A DNA stretch of 64,000 bases from Nelumbo lutea (GCA_022828595.1 JAKGHH010000004.1:58567421-58631420); one strand, 5' to 3'; counted from the first letter of the stretch, positions 44,156 to 57,326 are shown. The notes: generated by a model not told the origin, from the sequence alone. A program made the numbers and translations.

Positions 44156-44837
44156 ATAATCATATGAGAAATTCTTGATGAAGTTAACTACTTGATCATT
44201 GTTGCGACTACTGGCATATTAATATATACTTTAGGGGTTAAATCTCAACCTAGCACCTGTGTTCCACTTTTGGATAATTTTATGCAAGGAATAAGCCATG
44301 GGGCTATTTAAAAAAAATAAAAAACTAGATTTTTTTTTCTACTTTTGACATTAATTTACATGTCAATATTCAAATCTCAAATTGTAGTAAGTAGGTTTCA
44401 TCAATCATAGATTGTATTAGATAATATGATTTTTTGTTTAAATATGAGAGCCTAACTATTATATCATTGTAGAGGTTATTTCTTAGATGTACCTCCAGGA
44501 AAATCAATTTATTGCCAAAGGAATGATGTAGATGACGACTCAAAAAAAGCAAGGCAAGAGGAGAGCGTTGTTTGGAGATAAAGTTTGTGTAGACGAAAGT
44601 TATTTGTTTGCATCCTTTTAATGTACACATGGGAATTATTTATATTCATAGCCCATCTAAAGTCCATTCCTTTAGACCATAGTCATAGTCTTCAATCAAG
44701 TATACCACATACCTTAGCTACACAACTAACAAATAATAGAATATTTGATGGAGTATGTTTAGAGCATTTGTAGCTAGGCATAATCCTTAATTAGGATTTG
44801 TTATTGGTTGTATAAATTAATGGATGTACTTAGGTCT
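44156..44837. other. AT-rich sequence without recognised features
   Basis: Likely the host sequence into which the Tat-like element inserted. Only short random ORFs; nothing supported. Confidence 0.5.
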
Positions 44838-45232
44838 AAGGGGGCATTCTTTTTTTGGATTTTGAGAGGGGAGAAATTTGGTCAATGGGATTTTGGTTCC
44901 CATTGACCAAGAATCCCATGTTCATTTTTCAGATTAATGTAGGAAACAGGGAAAGTTTATTTTCCTGGGTATCACATACCTAGGAAAGTGGTACCCATCT
45001 CCTAGGTGGGTAAATAACTTTTCCACCTAGGAGGAAAGTTGCTAAAACTTGAATGGGACAAAAATGCCCCTTTTAATAATGGATTTTTATGACTAAAATG
45101 GTCATTACCTTATTTACCTGAGAAATAAAAGAACTTCGGTAAATATACTTACTCGGGTTTTCTTGGGAAAAACTTACCCAGGTAATTGCATTTACCTGAG
45201 TAAGTAACTTACCGAAAAGCGAACAGGGCCTA
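44838..45232. mobile_element. Possible hAT-like MITE
   Basis: The left end AAGGGGGCATTCTTTTTTT and the inverted right end TAGGCCCTGTTCGCTTTT resemble the imperfect terminal repeats of plant hAT-type MITEs. The interior has repeated TTACC(T/C)GGGTAA-like and CACCTAGGAGG motifs. No convincing 8-bp TSD was found. Confidence 0.4.
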
Positions 45233-45357
45233 AACCTTATCCAATCAAATGATTATGCACATCCTTCACTTCATTAATGTCCATCATGCTAAGAGAAAGT
45301 TTATCAAATATAAGAACACTTTTAAATAAGCACTTATAAACCATTTTTTTGCATTAA

Positions 45358-45730
45358 GGCTGCCTTTGTTTGTAGTGCAAATAACAGTTGGCTACATATA
45401 TGTACTCTAGTTTAGTTTTGCAATTGTTTGGTATGAATACATTTGTATATTGAAATGACAACTATAATAAATTTCAAGACATGTTTGTACTCAAAGTAAA
45501 AGCAAAATTTATATCCAAAAAAGTGATACAAACTTTGCACTTAAAGTTGGTTAATGTAAAAGGTGGATTTCAGTCTTGGAATTTGTATTTGTACTTATTA
45601 CAACTAGAAACTGTTTGGTAGGAATACAAAATTTATCAATGTAAATCTAAACCATTTGCATTCAGGAACCGGTTAGAAGAGGTTTTTGAAGTATATATAT
45701 TTGTTTTTGCACTAGGAAGCAAACATAACC
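45358..45730. mobile_element. Possible second hAT-like MITE
   Basis: The left end GGCTGCCTTTGTTTGTAGTG and the inverted right end GGTTATGTTTGCTTCCTAGT share an imperfect inverted repeat ending in AGTGCAAA. The length (373 bases) and AT-rich interior fit a MITE. No clear TSD. Confidence 0.4.
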
Positions 45731-47280
45731 TAAATGTTTAAATAAAATCATATTATCACATCTTGTCATCTACCAGATTGTATTTGTATATGTCTAATTG
45801 ATATCCCATATCACTTTGATGCAAGGTTTGAGCGTATCGTATTGTATCTTGGGGTCATTAAAACGTTAAGTACATGGAGTTAGGACATTTGACCACTTTT
45901 ACTGGTTAATACCCTTTTTTAGGTTTAATTCAAGAAACCTAATTATTTTATCATCTAAGTGTTTTCCCATTTCAAACACGTTATATGAAATTTTTATATA
46001 CTGTGCATATCAATACCTTAAACCATCCTTTTATGTGCTTAGCTGATAGATCATTATGCTTAAATTAGGGGTGAGCATGGGTTGGTTTAATTCAATTTTA
46101 GAATTTTGAAACTGGAATCTACCTAATCAAGATTGGTTCTAGGGTAAGTTCAAGCCTTCACGATTCTTAGGGTTAATTTGCAAACCGGTGGAACCTCTTC
46201 TTTCCTTACCCCCCCCCCGAAAAAAAGGAACATGTTCTTTAAAATCTTGATTTTTAATGATAATAATAATATATGGTTCAAAAACATATATTACTTTTAT
46301 TGATTAAATTAAGTAATTTAGGTGGTATTTGGATAGACTTTTTAAAAGTATGTACACAAATACAAAAACCATCACTTGTCATTTGTTTCAAGTGTTTTTA
46401 CTTCTGCTTTCATACTTTTATAAAGTACAAAGCACTAAAAGCACGAAGTAGACTTTTCATAATTTGTGCTTTTTGCCTTGTACTTTTGGTCTCGTATGAA
46501 ATGATGGCCACATGTGATTGTTATGTGGCTATCACATGTCACTATTGTACATGTAACTGTAATTTGATAACCAAGTGTGTTCTAAGCTATACAAGTGTAC
46601 AATTGTCACATGGTAGCCATGTATATTCTAGTTCATACAAGTATCATTGTTATCTAACTATCACATGTTACCATTGTATATTGACCCTATGTGTTTTTAA
46701 TAAGTTTCTTTGTACCAAAAATGTATTAAAGCTAGAATGCTACCAAAGATGAAGAATGGAAGCTTTGCTGAATTGGTTGCTTATGCTTCAAGATCTCTAC
46801 ACCACCACCACATCTCTCTAGCTGAAGAAGCTCCAAGATATTCAAACATATCAAGGCTACTAAAGAACTAAAATGATTTTGGAGTTGCTTAAAGTATATG
46901 TATGACAATATCTCACTAAGGAAAGACTACATCAAATTGTGCTCAAATTGTATCTATCTTTTAGGATCTTGATGAAATAAGTTACACGATGCACTCTCTA
47001 GATGCTCAACAAGACAAAAGTCAATATAATTAACCTTAGAAACCATAAACTAGAAAGGTTTTGGTTCTTAGGCTTTCTTGGACATAAGCAATAGATTAAA
47101 TTAAAAAAAAAACACACACACATTTTGAAAACCAATAGAAGAAACACCTAACCTTTAGATTAGAATGTTCATGGTTTCTAAGCGTTGGGTTATCTATTAG
47201 GCAAGATTGCTAAGGCTTCATAAAGTAGTTGACTACTTAGAAACTTATTGTTGACTAATTGTGACAACTAATGCAAGATT
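45731..47280. other. AT-rich sequence, no supported gene
   Basis: The 159-aa ORF at 46273-46752 is Cys/Tyr-rich random-looking translation without a domain. Imperfect direct repeats (ATCACATGT..CATTGTA) occur at 46530-46680. Near 46318 GGTGGTATTTGGATAGAC resembles one end of another hAT-like MITE, but the partner end was not found. Confidence 0.45.
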
Positions 47281-47520
47281 AGCTTGACTATGAGACATAG
47301 TTGACTACCCAAATAGCATGGTAGATTATGATAGCCGAGGCATGAAATGCTAGGACTATGAAATATAGTCAACTATCCCGAAAAGTATAGTCAACTAACT
47401 ATGATGGCCAAGGAATGAAATATGCCCTATTGAAAAGACTAGTCGAGTACCCAGAAAAACATATCGACTAACCTAAACAGACTGACCTCAAGTAATACCA
47501 ATCGACTGATGTGGAGGAAT
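47281..47520. repeat. Degenerate tandem repeat with AGTCAACTA motifs
   Basis: Two to three units of about 75-80 bases, each with GACTATGA(G/A)A(C/T)ATAGT, GACTACCC or CAACTATCCC, and ATGAT(A/G)GCC. The third unit (from about 47440) carries GTCGAGTACCC and ATCGACTAACC. Source unknown. Confidence 0.5.
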
Positions 47521-47837
47521 TAATTAACCAAGAGAGAAAAGGATTCCTTCATTCCTCAAGTAGTAGACTAACAATTTTAACAATTGACTACTTTAAAGAA
47601 ATTTGATCATTTGAAAGCTCTAATGGTTATTTCCATCTATGGAAAGCCTTCTAATATGTTAGAGAAATTTGAATCATTTTAAAAAAAGGAAAAACCCCTC
47701 TAATGGCTAGCTAACACCACTTGCTCTAAAATCCTCTATAAATAGAGTTCTACGTGATGCAAAAAGAAGCAAGAGATTGAATCAAGCTTGTAAAAAACAA
47801 TTTGTGCATTCCTTGTACATATTGTATATAGTTGTTT
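47521..47837. other. Possible old LTR remnant with TATA-like box
   Basis: CTCTAATGGCTAGC followed by CTATAAATAGAG near 47733 resembles the U3 promoter region of Copia SIRE-type LTRs. No primer site, polypurine tract or terminal repeat was found, so this is tentative. Confidence 0.25.
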
Positions 47838-48103
47838 CACTATAAGAAAATGGGGTTATAGCTATTGCAATTTATCTACAAACACAAAAACCATAGTTAA
47901 AAGTTAGGATATAGCCACGAACATCCTCCCATTAGTAGTTAAAAATTGAACTTTAGCTACGACCATTTTGTTTGTGGTTAAAAGTAGTTTGTCCATAACT
48001 GTTAAATACCTATAACCACGGTTTTTAGGTATCCATGGCTATAATTTAAGTTGATCTATAGCTATGGTTATTTTGCTCATAGCTAAAACACACTTTTCTA
48101 GTG
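47838..48103. mobile_element. CACTA-type MITE
   Basis: Ends CACTATAAGAAAA and TTTTCTAGTG match the CACTA family consensus CACTACAAGAAAA inverted. Both flanks read GTTT (47834-47837 and 48104-48107); the family normally makes a 3-bp TSD. Subterminal TATAGC(C/T)A(C/T)GA-like repeats fill the 266-bp element. No transposase is encoded. Confidence 0.75.
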
Positions 48104-49941
48104 GTTTGTCTTCTTGGTAGGATCTCTGACTTGTAGTAGAGACATGGATTAAATCCCACTGCCACCAGGGTGGGGGTTAAGGGGAATGGGGAATGGGCTA
48201 AACTATTGTATAGCCCATGATGTAAAAAAATGCCCGCACTCGAGCAAGTCCCTCTCTCCACTTTCTCCCATTTCTCCTTCTTTCTTCTTATTTTCTCTCT
48301 TTCTTCTTTCGTGGTAAAGGGGGGAGTTTGAACATGTGAAGGCAGAAACGATTACCATTGCTGAACTCACACCAAGCTCAAGCAAGTTCCACTCTCCTTT
48401 CAACTTCGCATCCTATCTCTATCAATATTGGGCCTGAGAATGCTAGAAATAGGGTAGAAGTGCCCTAAACATCCACTGTCCCTTGCTCTTCATCAATTAC
48501 ACCGGTGTATATAAAGATTAACCTAGTTTTTCTTGGTTGCAACATTTTATAGGGAAAGCTATTTAAGTCGACTCTAAAATCAGAGCCCTAGAAATCTCAT
48601 CTTTATTGTCTCGTGAAGTTTGCACAAAAAAAAAAAAATACATAGGCCATCCAATACTATTAATTAAATACTTCATAAATTTTATGTACAAAAATTTTAT
48701 TCTTAAATGAAATATATTTGGATTTTCAAATTAACAAAACCATAGCTAGCCATATGGAGGTCAAGCTTAATGTAAACTACTTGATGGTTCTTTGTGTGAC
48801 AATTTTTGACACGACACCCAAGACACTTCTTGCTCAGCAAGAAATACAAGTGACAATTATTTGTGTCAAGTAGTTTGGTGGAAAGACAAATGATATACAT
48901 TATTCCTACACCAAAAGGTCAGCAATGAACACATTATTGTGCATTAGTTGTCCCCCAAAATAGTTTTTTTTTTCCTTGTGTATATCATCTGCCAATAGGT
49001 TTTGTAGTAGGATATTTGTTCTTCTTTTTAATGCTTGAAGTGTTTCATCTATTTCCATCTATTTTTAATTAAAACTAACAAAAGGCCCAGGATTTGTAAA
49101 CTGATTTTCAGATTTAATAGAATGTTGTAAGAATTAGAGAGGTATTTGGTTCTATCCTCAAATTGATCCCTACACACACTAGTTTGACTATTGTATGTCA
49201 TGCAATAGATGTATTCAACCACTCAGCCAAGTTATGTCTCCATTTCAATTGGAGAATTAGTGAGAAAATCATGAGCTACTAGCCACATAATGCAACTAGC
49301 TATTGATGGCCATTATTTTTGCTTTTGACGAAAATGGGTTTGGTATTCTAACAAGTAGCCACCATTTATTAAGAAATGGCTGAAAGTGAAATTCATATCA
49401 GGTTCAGCTTATCAAAACTTATCTAGGTGGGTATACCTAATCGTGTGCCAGGAGTATTTTTGAGGCAAAAGTCTCTTATCTCAAGAGATATGCCAATCCT
49501 AAAAAGCATGAAACCCAATTGTTTATATCTCCCTACCTACAAAAACCCATCATCATCTCTCATTGTACAATGCATTTTTTATTATCCAATTAATTGATTT
49601 TAAATTTAAATATATATTGGGATGAATAATTAACAATGAGGCTAGGTGGTATATAGATCCTGTTATACATTTACATATCAATGGTTTCCTACCATAAAAA
49701 TCAAAGAAAAACGAATAGGAGAGGGAGAGAGAGTGGGGGATATATAAATGGTTGCATTTAGCCCAATGTTTCCTTTTGGAACATAATAAAGGATGCCAGT
49801 TATGGGAACAAACATGAAGAGTGTAAACTTCCAAATGATAATACACTCTTGTTTGCATCATTAAGAAACAACGTGGGGAGTGCAAAGTGAGTTTCCAAAT
49901 GCAAACCCACTTTGTATTCATGAACTATGGTAAAATTTGAG
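48104..49941. other. AT-rich sequence without recognised genes
   Basis: Contains a pyrimidine-rich patch (48250-48320) and short ORFs without any domain. Nothing could be supported on either strand. Confidence 0.5.
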
Positions 49942-50094
49942 TGTTGGAAATAAAAAGAACCTTGTATTTTCATTGAACTTTGAAAGACTTAAATAGATAC
50001 AATGGAGAGTTAGTCGAACACACCTAGGAGCTCTCATGCATGAGTTTTGCATGGGCTGGAACATGGCCTGATGAGTATGTTGAATTGGCCAATA
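49942..50094 (-). repeat. OldCop 3' LTR (short)
   Basis: About 153 bases reading TATTGGCCAATT to TTTCCAACA on the minus strand, directly after the tract ACTTGAGGGGTAG. The start would be TGTTGG in an intact copy. The partner LTR is not in the window, so the right boundary rests on the terminal CA. Confidence 0.6.
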
Positions 50095-50101
50095 CTACCC
50101 C

Positions 50102-50409
50102 TCAAGTTGGAGAGTATAAGGTATGAACCAACTTGCCACTTAATCTACAAAAATTGTCACACCCTAAGGCCTTGGTGAAGACATCAGCAACTTGTGCATT
50201 AGAGGAACATGCATGGGGTGAATAGCCAATTTTTATACATTTTGTTCTCTCATGATGCATTGGCCTATTGGCGATGGAGAGGGCAGCCTTGTTATGACAA
50301 AATAGGAAGGCATGAGGTAGTAACTCCTGAGTCACAAAGAAGATAACACAACCACTGTACCTTGCAAAAAATGGTGTCCATGGCACGATATTCACTTTGA
50401 GCTAAGGAT
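50102..50409 (-). pseudogene. OldCop RNase H C-terminal part
   Basis: The minus strand reads SRSLAQSEYRAMDTIFC, then CHNKAALSIANRPMHHERTK and SSNAQVADVFTKALGCDNF, ending HTLYSPT before the polypurine tract. These are classic C-terminal Copia RNase H motifs. The stretch between HERTK and SSNAQ is shorter than usual, suggesting a deletion. The active-site Asp of CDN has become CHN. The reading continues at 61770, where KKQPTV precedes this block in the uninterrupted element. Confidence 0.8.
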
Positions 50410-50414
50410 CTAGA

Positions 50415-52158
50415 GACAGTTGTATGCCCTTAGCTTCAATCAGAATTATGTACATTATGAATTTATAGTAATGAATAAAGTACACATTTGATTCATGCTC
50501 CTGTGGTGTGTTTCTGTGTAATACCGTTAAACTGGACACTTAATAAGACCTCTGTTAGTTTAGAATGTCCACAGCCATTGGGTAAGTCTGGGGAGATTTA
50601 TCCTGCCAAGGCTAACACTGGTGTGCGGCCAACTGTTGGGGTGGCTTGTCTCAGCTACCAGGGTGAGACCCGAAGCACATACAGTGTAGGGTTAATAGAA
50701 CCTTTGAACCAGACCAGATTTCCAGTATTGCCCTGGACCTTGGAGATAGATGGACAAAACTGCAAAGTTACACCTAATCCCTAGACTTGATTATGATACT
50801 ACACTAGGTGTCGGATTAGGCTATCTTTGATGTACCAATCAGTGAGATCCTTAGTGGGGTCAAAACATGGGTATGTTGGGACAGTCCGAGAATTTATCTG
50901 AGTGGGTGATCATAGTGACAGGATCAGCCCCTTTGTCGGACAAAGGTAATGATCGGGGATGCACTCTCTCTGATGGAAACCAAGACTGTCGGGCAGTGTA
51001 TGATCATTATGGGCTGAGAGGTTAAATGTAAGACCATTGAAGATAATACCTAATGAGCTAATCTTGCATCAGCCCATAGTCCCTAGATGTTACAGGGTGG
51101 CTTGGCCCAGGGACCACTTAGGGTAAGTGTTGGGCCCATAGAGCCCATGAGATGGGTTTTAGGGGTAAACTATCCATAACAGTGTATTTGGCTATGCCTT
51201 GTAACAAAGGCTAGGCTGAAACCATCTGGCTGATGTGTAGATCAATATTTGGGTCCCATGCCATACAAGGAAGCCCAACTGGGCAGCAGTTTGGAAGGCT
51301 AAGTGATTACATAACCTTAAATGGGCCTTAAGAGCATTTCAAACTGGGCTGATTTGATTAGTCAATTAAAAGGGGAGAATTCTGAGATGGATTAGCTGAT
51401 AGGATTGGGCCTGGACCCTATCCACTTAGAGAGTCCAAGATCTAAATGAGATTTAGATCTGTAAACCTCCTAATTATCTGATCTATAGATAAGATAAGGG
51501 TTATCCCTTATCACTTAAAGGGACTTCTAATCCAAATATGATTTGGATCACCAACTCCTAATGGGATTAGGAGATGATCCCTTTAAGGTTATAAAATGAG
51601 GAGGGGGCGGCAATAGTTAGTGATTGATGTTCAATTCCCTTCAGAGCTGAAAATCACAAGAAGAGAGATTTCTGCACCCTGCGAATTCTCTCTTACCGCC
51701 TCCTTCCTGCCGCTGCCATCACCTTCAGTTCGATCTCCAGTTCTTGGGAGAAATCAAGATCTGATCTTGATTCCAATCTTTTGGGAAAAGATTGGTTGGA
51801 GCTGTACTCACAAGCCGTCCAGTTGATTCTTGCGAAGGGTCAAGTTGTTTTGGAAGAACATTGCTGATTCTGCTCCATCCTGCACTGCACCATCTTCAAT
51901 GGGAGCAGATTTTGGATCCTTCCTTGGGCATGAACATCTCCATTGGGAGATATTGCTTCTCTGTATCAGGTACATCCTCCCTCCTACTCCTTTTGGTTCA
52001 GATCTGGTTTGGTTCTTGATTCAAGATTGATCCTTGAAAACATGTTTTTCTAATTATAGGGAATTCGATTCCCTACAAAGATGGGAGAAATTTTTGAAAT
52101 TCACCCTATCCATTCCGCAAGACTTGGGTGTCCATGTGATGGATATCCCATCCCTTCA
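50415..52158 (+). repeat. Cop-4 5' LTR
   Basis: 1744 bases ending CCCTTCA before the primer site. It lacks the TA microsatellite region and about 100 bases around it (near 50995) that other LTRs of the family have. Confidence 0.85.
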
Positions 52159-52159
52159 G

Positions 52160-52172
52160 TGGTATCAGAGCC
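52160..52172 (+). other. Cop-4 primer-binding site
   Basis: TGGTATCAGAGCC, one base after the LTR; identical to the Cop-2 site. Confidence 0.9.
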
Positions 52173-53924
52173 TTGGTTCAAATCTTGAATCAATTTAATT
52201 CAGATCTGAACCTGCACAAATGGGCAAAAGGTGTTCTACCCGATTTGCACAGATATGGCTTTGGGAAATTTGTTCCCAAAATTAATTGGCGAATAATTTG
52301 AAATTAAATTTTATATATATTTGATTTTTGTTTTGAATATCTCTTTATGATTTTCTTGATTTTTGTCTTGTTGGTAAAATAGGAGATCGAATTCTTGGTT
52401 TGCGCATGGATCCTGCAAGATTTGCAGTTTCTTGATTTATTCTTTACATTTGGTTTGTAAATAATTTTTTTTTTTAGACTCAATGTATTAGGTATTCGAT
52501 TTGATGTAATTATAAATTAAATTAGGTTTTCTATTTCTATTTATTTTTGGATCGAAGATGGCGGCGCAAGGAAGGAGATTTCGTAGATGGGACATTCGCT
52601 ATCTACGATTTGCAGTTTGTGAAATTGCATTCTGTGATCTAACCTCTGTTTTGTAGAATGGATTGTACGAACAGCCCTGGATTGACTGACTCTTGTTTTG
52701 TTTCATCAGTTCTTTAATTTCATATTATTTTCTTGAATTAAAGATTTAATTAAAAATCAAACCCTAGACCTATTCGAACCAAGATTGGTTCAAAGTGTTT
52801 GGACCAAATCTAGGGTTCGATAAAGGCTGAATATCAGCCCTAATTTTTGGGCCTAAGGATTGATAACTAATTGGATATTTAATTCGGCCCAACCTGTAAG
52901 GCCCAGTTTTAAATTGTTAAACTGCCAAAAGCCCACTTCAAAAGAACAAGCTATATGGGCCGAACTGGGTAACCCTAATTCAGCCCATATACCTAGATGA
53001 TATTAATTGTTAATATTATGGACTAAAATGGGCTTCGAATGGGCTTTTACAGATAATTAATTGATTGGATCAATTCCTCCCTACACATGATGTATGGATG
53101 TGTGATGTGCTACGTTCATGGGCCATAAGTGCTTGGCCCATGCAGATTCGATAGTGGCTCTTGCGCACACCATGGCTGAATGCACATCATTGCCATGGTG
53201 GGCCCCACACCTCCCTCTATGGTGGGCCCCACACCACCTGAAGAGGTTACGTGTGTAACCCTAGCCGATTTAGGCCCATCGAAATCTGGCTTTATGAAAG
53301 TCAGTGGGAGCCATTTTGGTTTTACCTAAAATAAACTAGGGCATAATTTTTGTTCCCTCCAATAAATATGAGTGCACATGATAGGGAGATTCATGTGATG
53401 AACTCTCTAAAGGCCTTCCATCATTAGCATGAGGATGGGTCCTTCAGTAATGAGGAAATGCACCAGAAAATGGGCTATCCATTTGTTGTTGGGCTTGTCT
53501 AAGTGTTTCATAAGATGATAGGGGCGTCATAGATCGATGTGGGACAGGCTTCACCAGAAAATGGGAACTCTCTCACGGTACCTTGGCGTTCACGAATATG
53601 ATGGGTAAGCATTCACTGGACAGAAAGGTTTACCTGAAAACAACTCTGAACCGTGTTTGACAGAGGCCAAAGGGAAAATTCATATGATGAGTGGATATGA
53701 TCCTTTACAGAAAGGTGGTGGGGTTTTGCAGCTGAAACAGTTGGCTCCATGCACCCTACGTGGTTTCCCACATTTCCAGAGACAAGTCGCTGTCTCCATC
53801 CCTGAGAAGGAGGGAAAACTCAGAGATGAAAAAATGGGAATGGAACATAGATTAAAATCCATGTCTATGATTTGAACATGAATCAAGTAAGGTTGTGAAC
53901 TGATATTTGCTGTTTTATCAGAAA
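52173..53924 (+). other. Cop-4 leader
   Basis: Untranslated leader, homologous to the other family leaders, carrying the conserved inverted repeat at 53168-53200. No credible ORF. Confidence 0.75.
53168..53200 (+). other. Conserved leader inverted repeat
   Basis: CACCATGGC and GCCATGGTG arms, nine pairs, around the shared 15-base spacer. Confidence 0.6.
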
Positions 53925-56900
53925 ATGGCAAACGTGCAATTTGCAAAGCTTCTTGACGACAACAAGCTTAAGGGCCCAAACTATGCCGACTAGTACCGTA
54001 ACCTAATGCTAGTTTTAACATCTAAAAAATTGGACAAGGTAGTCAAGTCTCCTGCCCCGGAACGTCTGGGTGATAGGGCTTCTGAAGCCCGTAGGAGAGA
54101 ATTCCAAGATTGGGAGGATAAAAAGTCCCTAGCCCGCTGCTATGTCGTTGCTTCTTTGGACAACTCATTACAAAGGCAGTTCGATCAGATGGAACTCGCT
54201 AAGGACATATTGGACAGTCTGAAAACAATGTACGAAGAGCAAGACCATTCTACTCAGTAGAAGGTCTTGAAAATGTTCATGACCGCTCAGATGTCCAAGG
54301 GGCAAAAAGTTCATGACCATTGTTTTCGGATAATGGGATATATTAACGAGTTGGAAGCCCTTGGATCCGGACTAGATCTTGGCACTCAAGTGGATGCCAT
54401 TTTGAACTCCTTGCCCTCTTCCTTCAATGGGTTCATATTAAACTACAATATGAACAAGCTGAATGTCAGCGTCCAAGAGCTCAGCAATATGTTGCAAAGG
54501 GCCGAGGACTTACTTAAGAAGGATGAGCCTGTGGTGATACTTGTTGAAGCTAACAAAATGGGCAAGAAAAAGAGGAAAGCAAAGAAGCCTTAGAAGAAGA
54601 CTACCAAGCCCAAAAAGCAGAAGAAGGATAGGACAACAGATGCTTGTCACTTTTGCAAACAAACTGGCCACTAGAAGAGGAACTGTCCTCAGTACCTGGA
54701 ATCCCAGAAAGGTAATTTCAAATCTTGTGTCATAGAAACCAACTTATTGGTGGCTTCTGTGTCCTAGTGTATTGACTCTGGGGCTTCAACTCATGTGTGT
54801 AACTCACTGCTGGGGTTCAAGGTAAGCAGAAGGCTGTATGATGGAGACGTGATGCTCTAATTGGGGACTTCTGCAAGCGTTGCAGCTACGGCAATAGGCA
54901 CCATAGATTTAAAATTTAGAGAACGAAATATTGTACTTAAAGATTGTCTTTTTGTGCAAAATCTAAGAAAAAATTTGATTTCTGTCTCAAAGCTGTGTGC
55001 GGATGGATATTCTATTTTTTTTCAGTAATACGATTACTATTAAAAGAAACAACAGATTCATTGCATACGGGGAACTGGAGAACAGTCTCTATGTTCTACA
55101 TCCTTCTCTAGAAACTAACATAGCTGAAACTACGTTGGCTAATATCCCCAAGAAAATAATCCGTGATAAAGTTAATCCCACGTGCCTGTGGCATTACCGA
55201 TTTGGCCATATCGGTATTGACCGTATCACAAGGCCGGTAAAGGATGGTCCTTTGGATATTCTAATTATAGAAGATCTTCCCACTTGTGAGCCTTGCCTTC
55301 AGGGTAAGATGACAAAACGACCATTTAACGGTAAGCCTAAAAGATGTACAGGCACACTAGACCTTATACATAGTGATGTATGAGGTCCCCTTAGTGTTAG
55401 GACTCGTAACCAACACATGTATTTAATTACATTTACTGATGACTATTCTCAGTATGGTTACGTGTACTTAATGAGACATAAGTCTGAATCCTTTGAAAAG
55501 TTCAAAGAGTTCAGACAAGAGGTTGAGAAACAGTTAGGGAGAGAAATTAAGTCCCTTCGATTAGATCGGAGCAGCGAATATCTCTCTAATGAATTCAGGG
55601 ACTACTTAAAGGTAAATGGGATAGTATCACAGTTAGCTCCTCCTGCTACACTACAACTTAATGGTGTTTTAGAGAGGAGGACTAGGACCCTATTAGACAC
55701 GGTCCGATCACTTCTCATCCATTCAGAGTTACCCACATCCTTTTGGGGATACGCATTAGAGACTACGATATACGTACTAAACCGGGTTCCAACCAAATCG
55801 GTTCCTAAGACTCCTTGTGAGCTTTGGACCGGAAAGAAACCATGTGTACGACACTTGAAGATTTGGGGTTGTCCGGCTCACGTTAAAAGAACGGATCCGG
55901 ACAAATTGGAATCCAAGACCAGCCGTTGCCTATTCGTAGGCTACCCAAAGGGCTCAATGGGCTACCTATTCTATGATCCAAGTGAGCAGAAGGTGTTCTG
56001 CAGTCGGAATGCATAATTCTTGGAAAATGACTACATCCTGGATAATCTTCGTCAATAAATTGTTCTTGATGAGAGAGCTCAGATGCAGTGGGAGGTGTCC
56101 CACAAGTTCTAGGAAGTGACCAACCTAGAAGATCTACCCGGGTGTACCACAAGTTCCTAAATGGAGATCTTACTGAAGATATGGTCTGTAAGTTGAATAG
56201 ATCCATATATGGACTCAAGCAAGTTTCTAGAAGTTGGAACATCCGACTTGACTCTACGGTCAAAAAGTTTGATTTTGAGCAAAATCCGGATGAACCCTGT
56301 GTTTACAGGAAAACCAGTGGTGACAAGGTTACGTTTCTGGTTCTGTATGTAGATAACATTCTGCTCATTGGGAATGAAGTAGGAATATTAACTACGATAA
56401 AAGTATGGCTATCACAGCAATTCTCCATGAAAGACCTTGGAGAAGCCCCCTATATACTGGGTCTTCAACTCTATAGAGATAGATCGAAGCGGATAATAAG
56501 ATTATCCCAATCTGCTTATATTGACAAAATAGTCAAGAAATACAACATGGAAAACTCCAAGAAAGGAAATGTTTCTTTTAGGCATAGAGTCAATCTCTCC
56601 AAAAAGATGTCTCCAAAGACCTCTGAGGAGATTGAGAGTATGAAAGACGTTCCCTATGCCTCAGCCGTAGGGAGCATCATGTATGTCATGTTGTGCACTC
56701 ATCCTGAAATTGCCCAGGCAGTGAGTGTAATAAGCAGATTCCAGGCCGACCTAGGACAGGAGCATTGGACTGCATACTTAAATACCTTCGAAGGACAAAA
56801 GAGTTTTGTCTGGTATTCGGTGGTAGTTCACTATAGATCCAAGGGTATACAGATGCGGATTTCCAGTTGGATCCGGATGATAGAAAGTCTACATCTGGAT

Positions 56901-57323
56901 ATGTTTTCATGATAGGATCATGTGCTGTTTGCAGTAAAAGCAGCAAATAGGGGTCCACAGCAGACTCCACAACCGAGGCCGAATACATTGCTGCAAGTGA
57001 AGTTGCCAAGGAAGCCGTGTGGATGAAGAAGTTCATTCACGAATTGGGAGTAGTTCCATCCAGCACATCACCCATCCTATTGTTGTGTGACAACAATGGA
57101 GCCATTGCTCAGGCTAAGGAGCCACGAGCCCACTCGAAGTCGAAGCACATCGAGAGGAAGTACCACGTACTCCGGGAGATTGTTGGTAGAGGGGACATCT
57201 TGATTCAGAAGGTAGAATCATCTGATAATGTAGTAGACCCATTGACTAATCCACTGGCACAGATTGTGTTCTAGAAACACATGGAAAGTTTGTGACTCTG
57301 GCTTATACCAAATTGGAACTAAG
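53925..57323 (+). pseudogene. Cop-4 Gag-Pol, decayed
   Basis: Starts [20 protein letters not shown] at 53925. In-frame stops replace Trp near 53991, Arg near 54258 and Gln near 54590, and Trp of the zinc knuckle near 54674 (CHFCKQTGH-stop-KRNC). The protease motif DSGAS is intact near 54776. A T-run frameshift occurs near 55015. Integrase keeps Asp in LRLDRSSEY and Glu in VLERR, but has a stop after SDV near 55381. About 130 residues of RT, including the first catalytic block DVKTAFLNG, are deleted near 56140-56160. The second block reads YVDNILLIG, an Asp-to-Asn change. RNase H is largely readable to 57290 with one stop in KSSK-stop-GST. Confidence 0.85.
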
Positions 57324-57326
57324 TAC

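Noticed and set aside
46273..46752. ORF of 159 residues
   Set aside because: Composition looks random (Cys/Tyr/His-rich from TA/TG-rich DNA), no domain or conserved neighbour, and it overlaps MITE-like sequence.
44156..49941. Host gene in the AT-rich stretch
   Set aside because: Checked both strands for conserved protein motifs and found none; only MITE remnants and short random ORFs.
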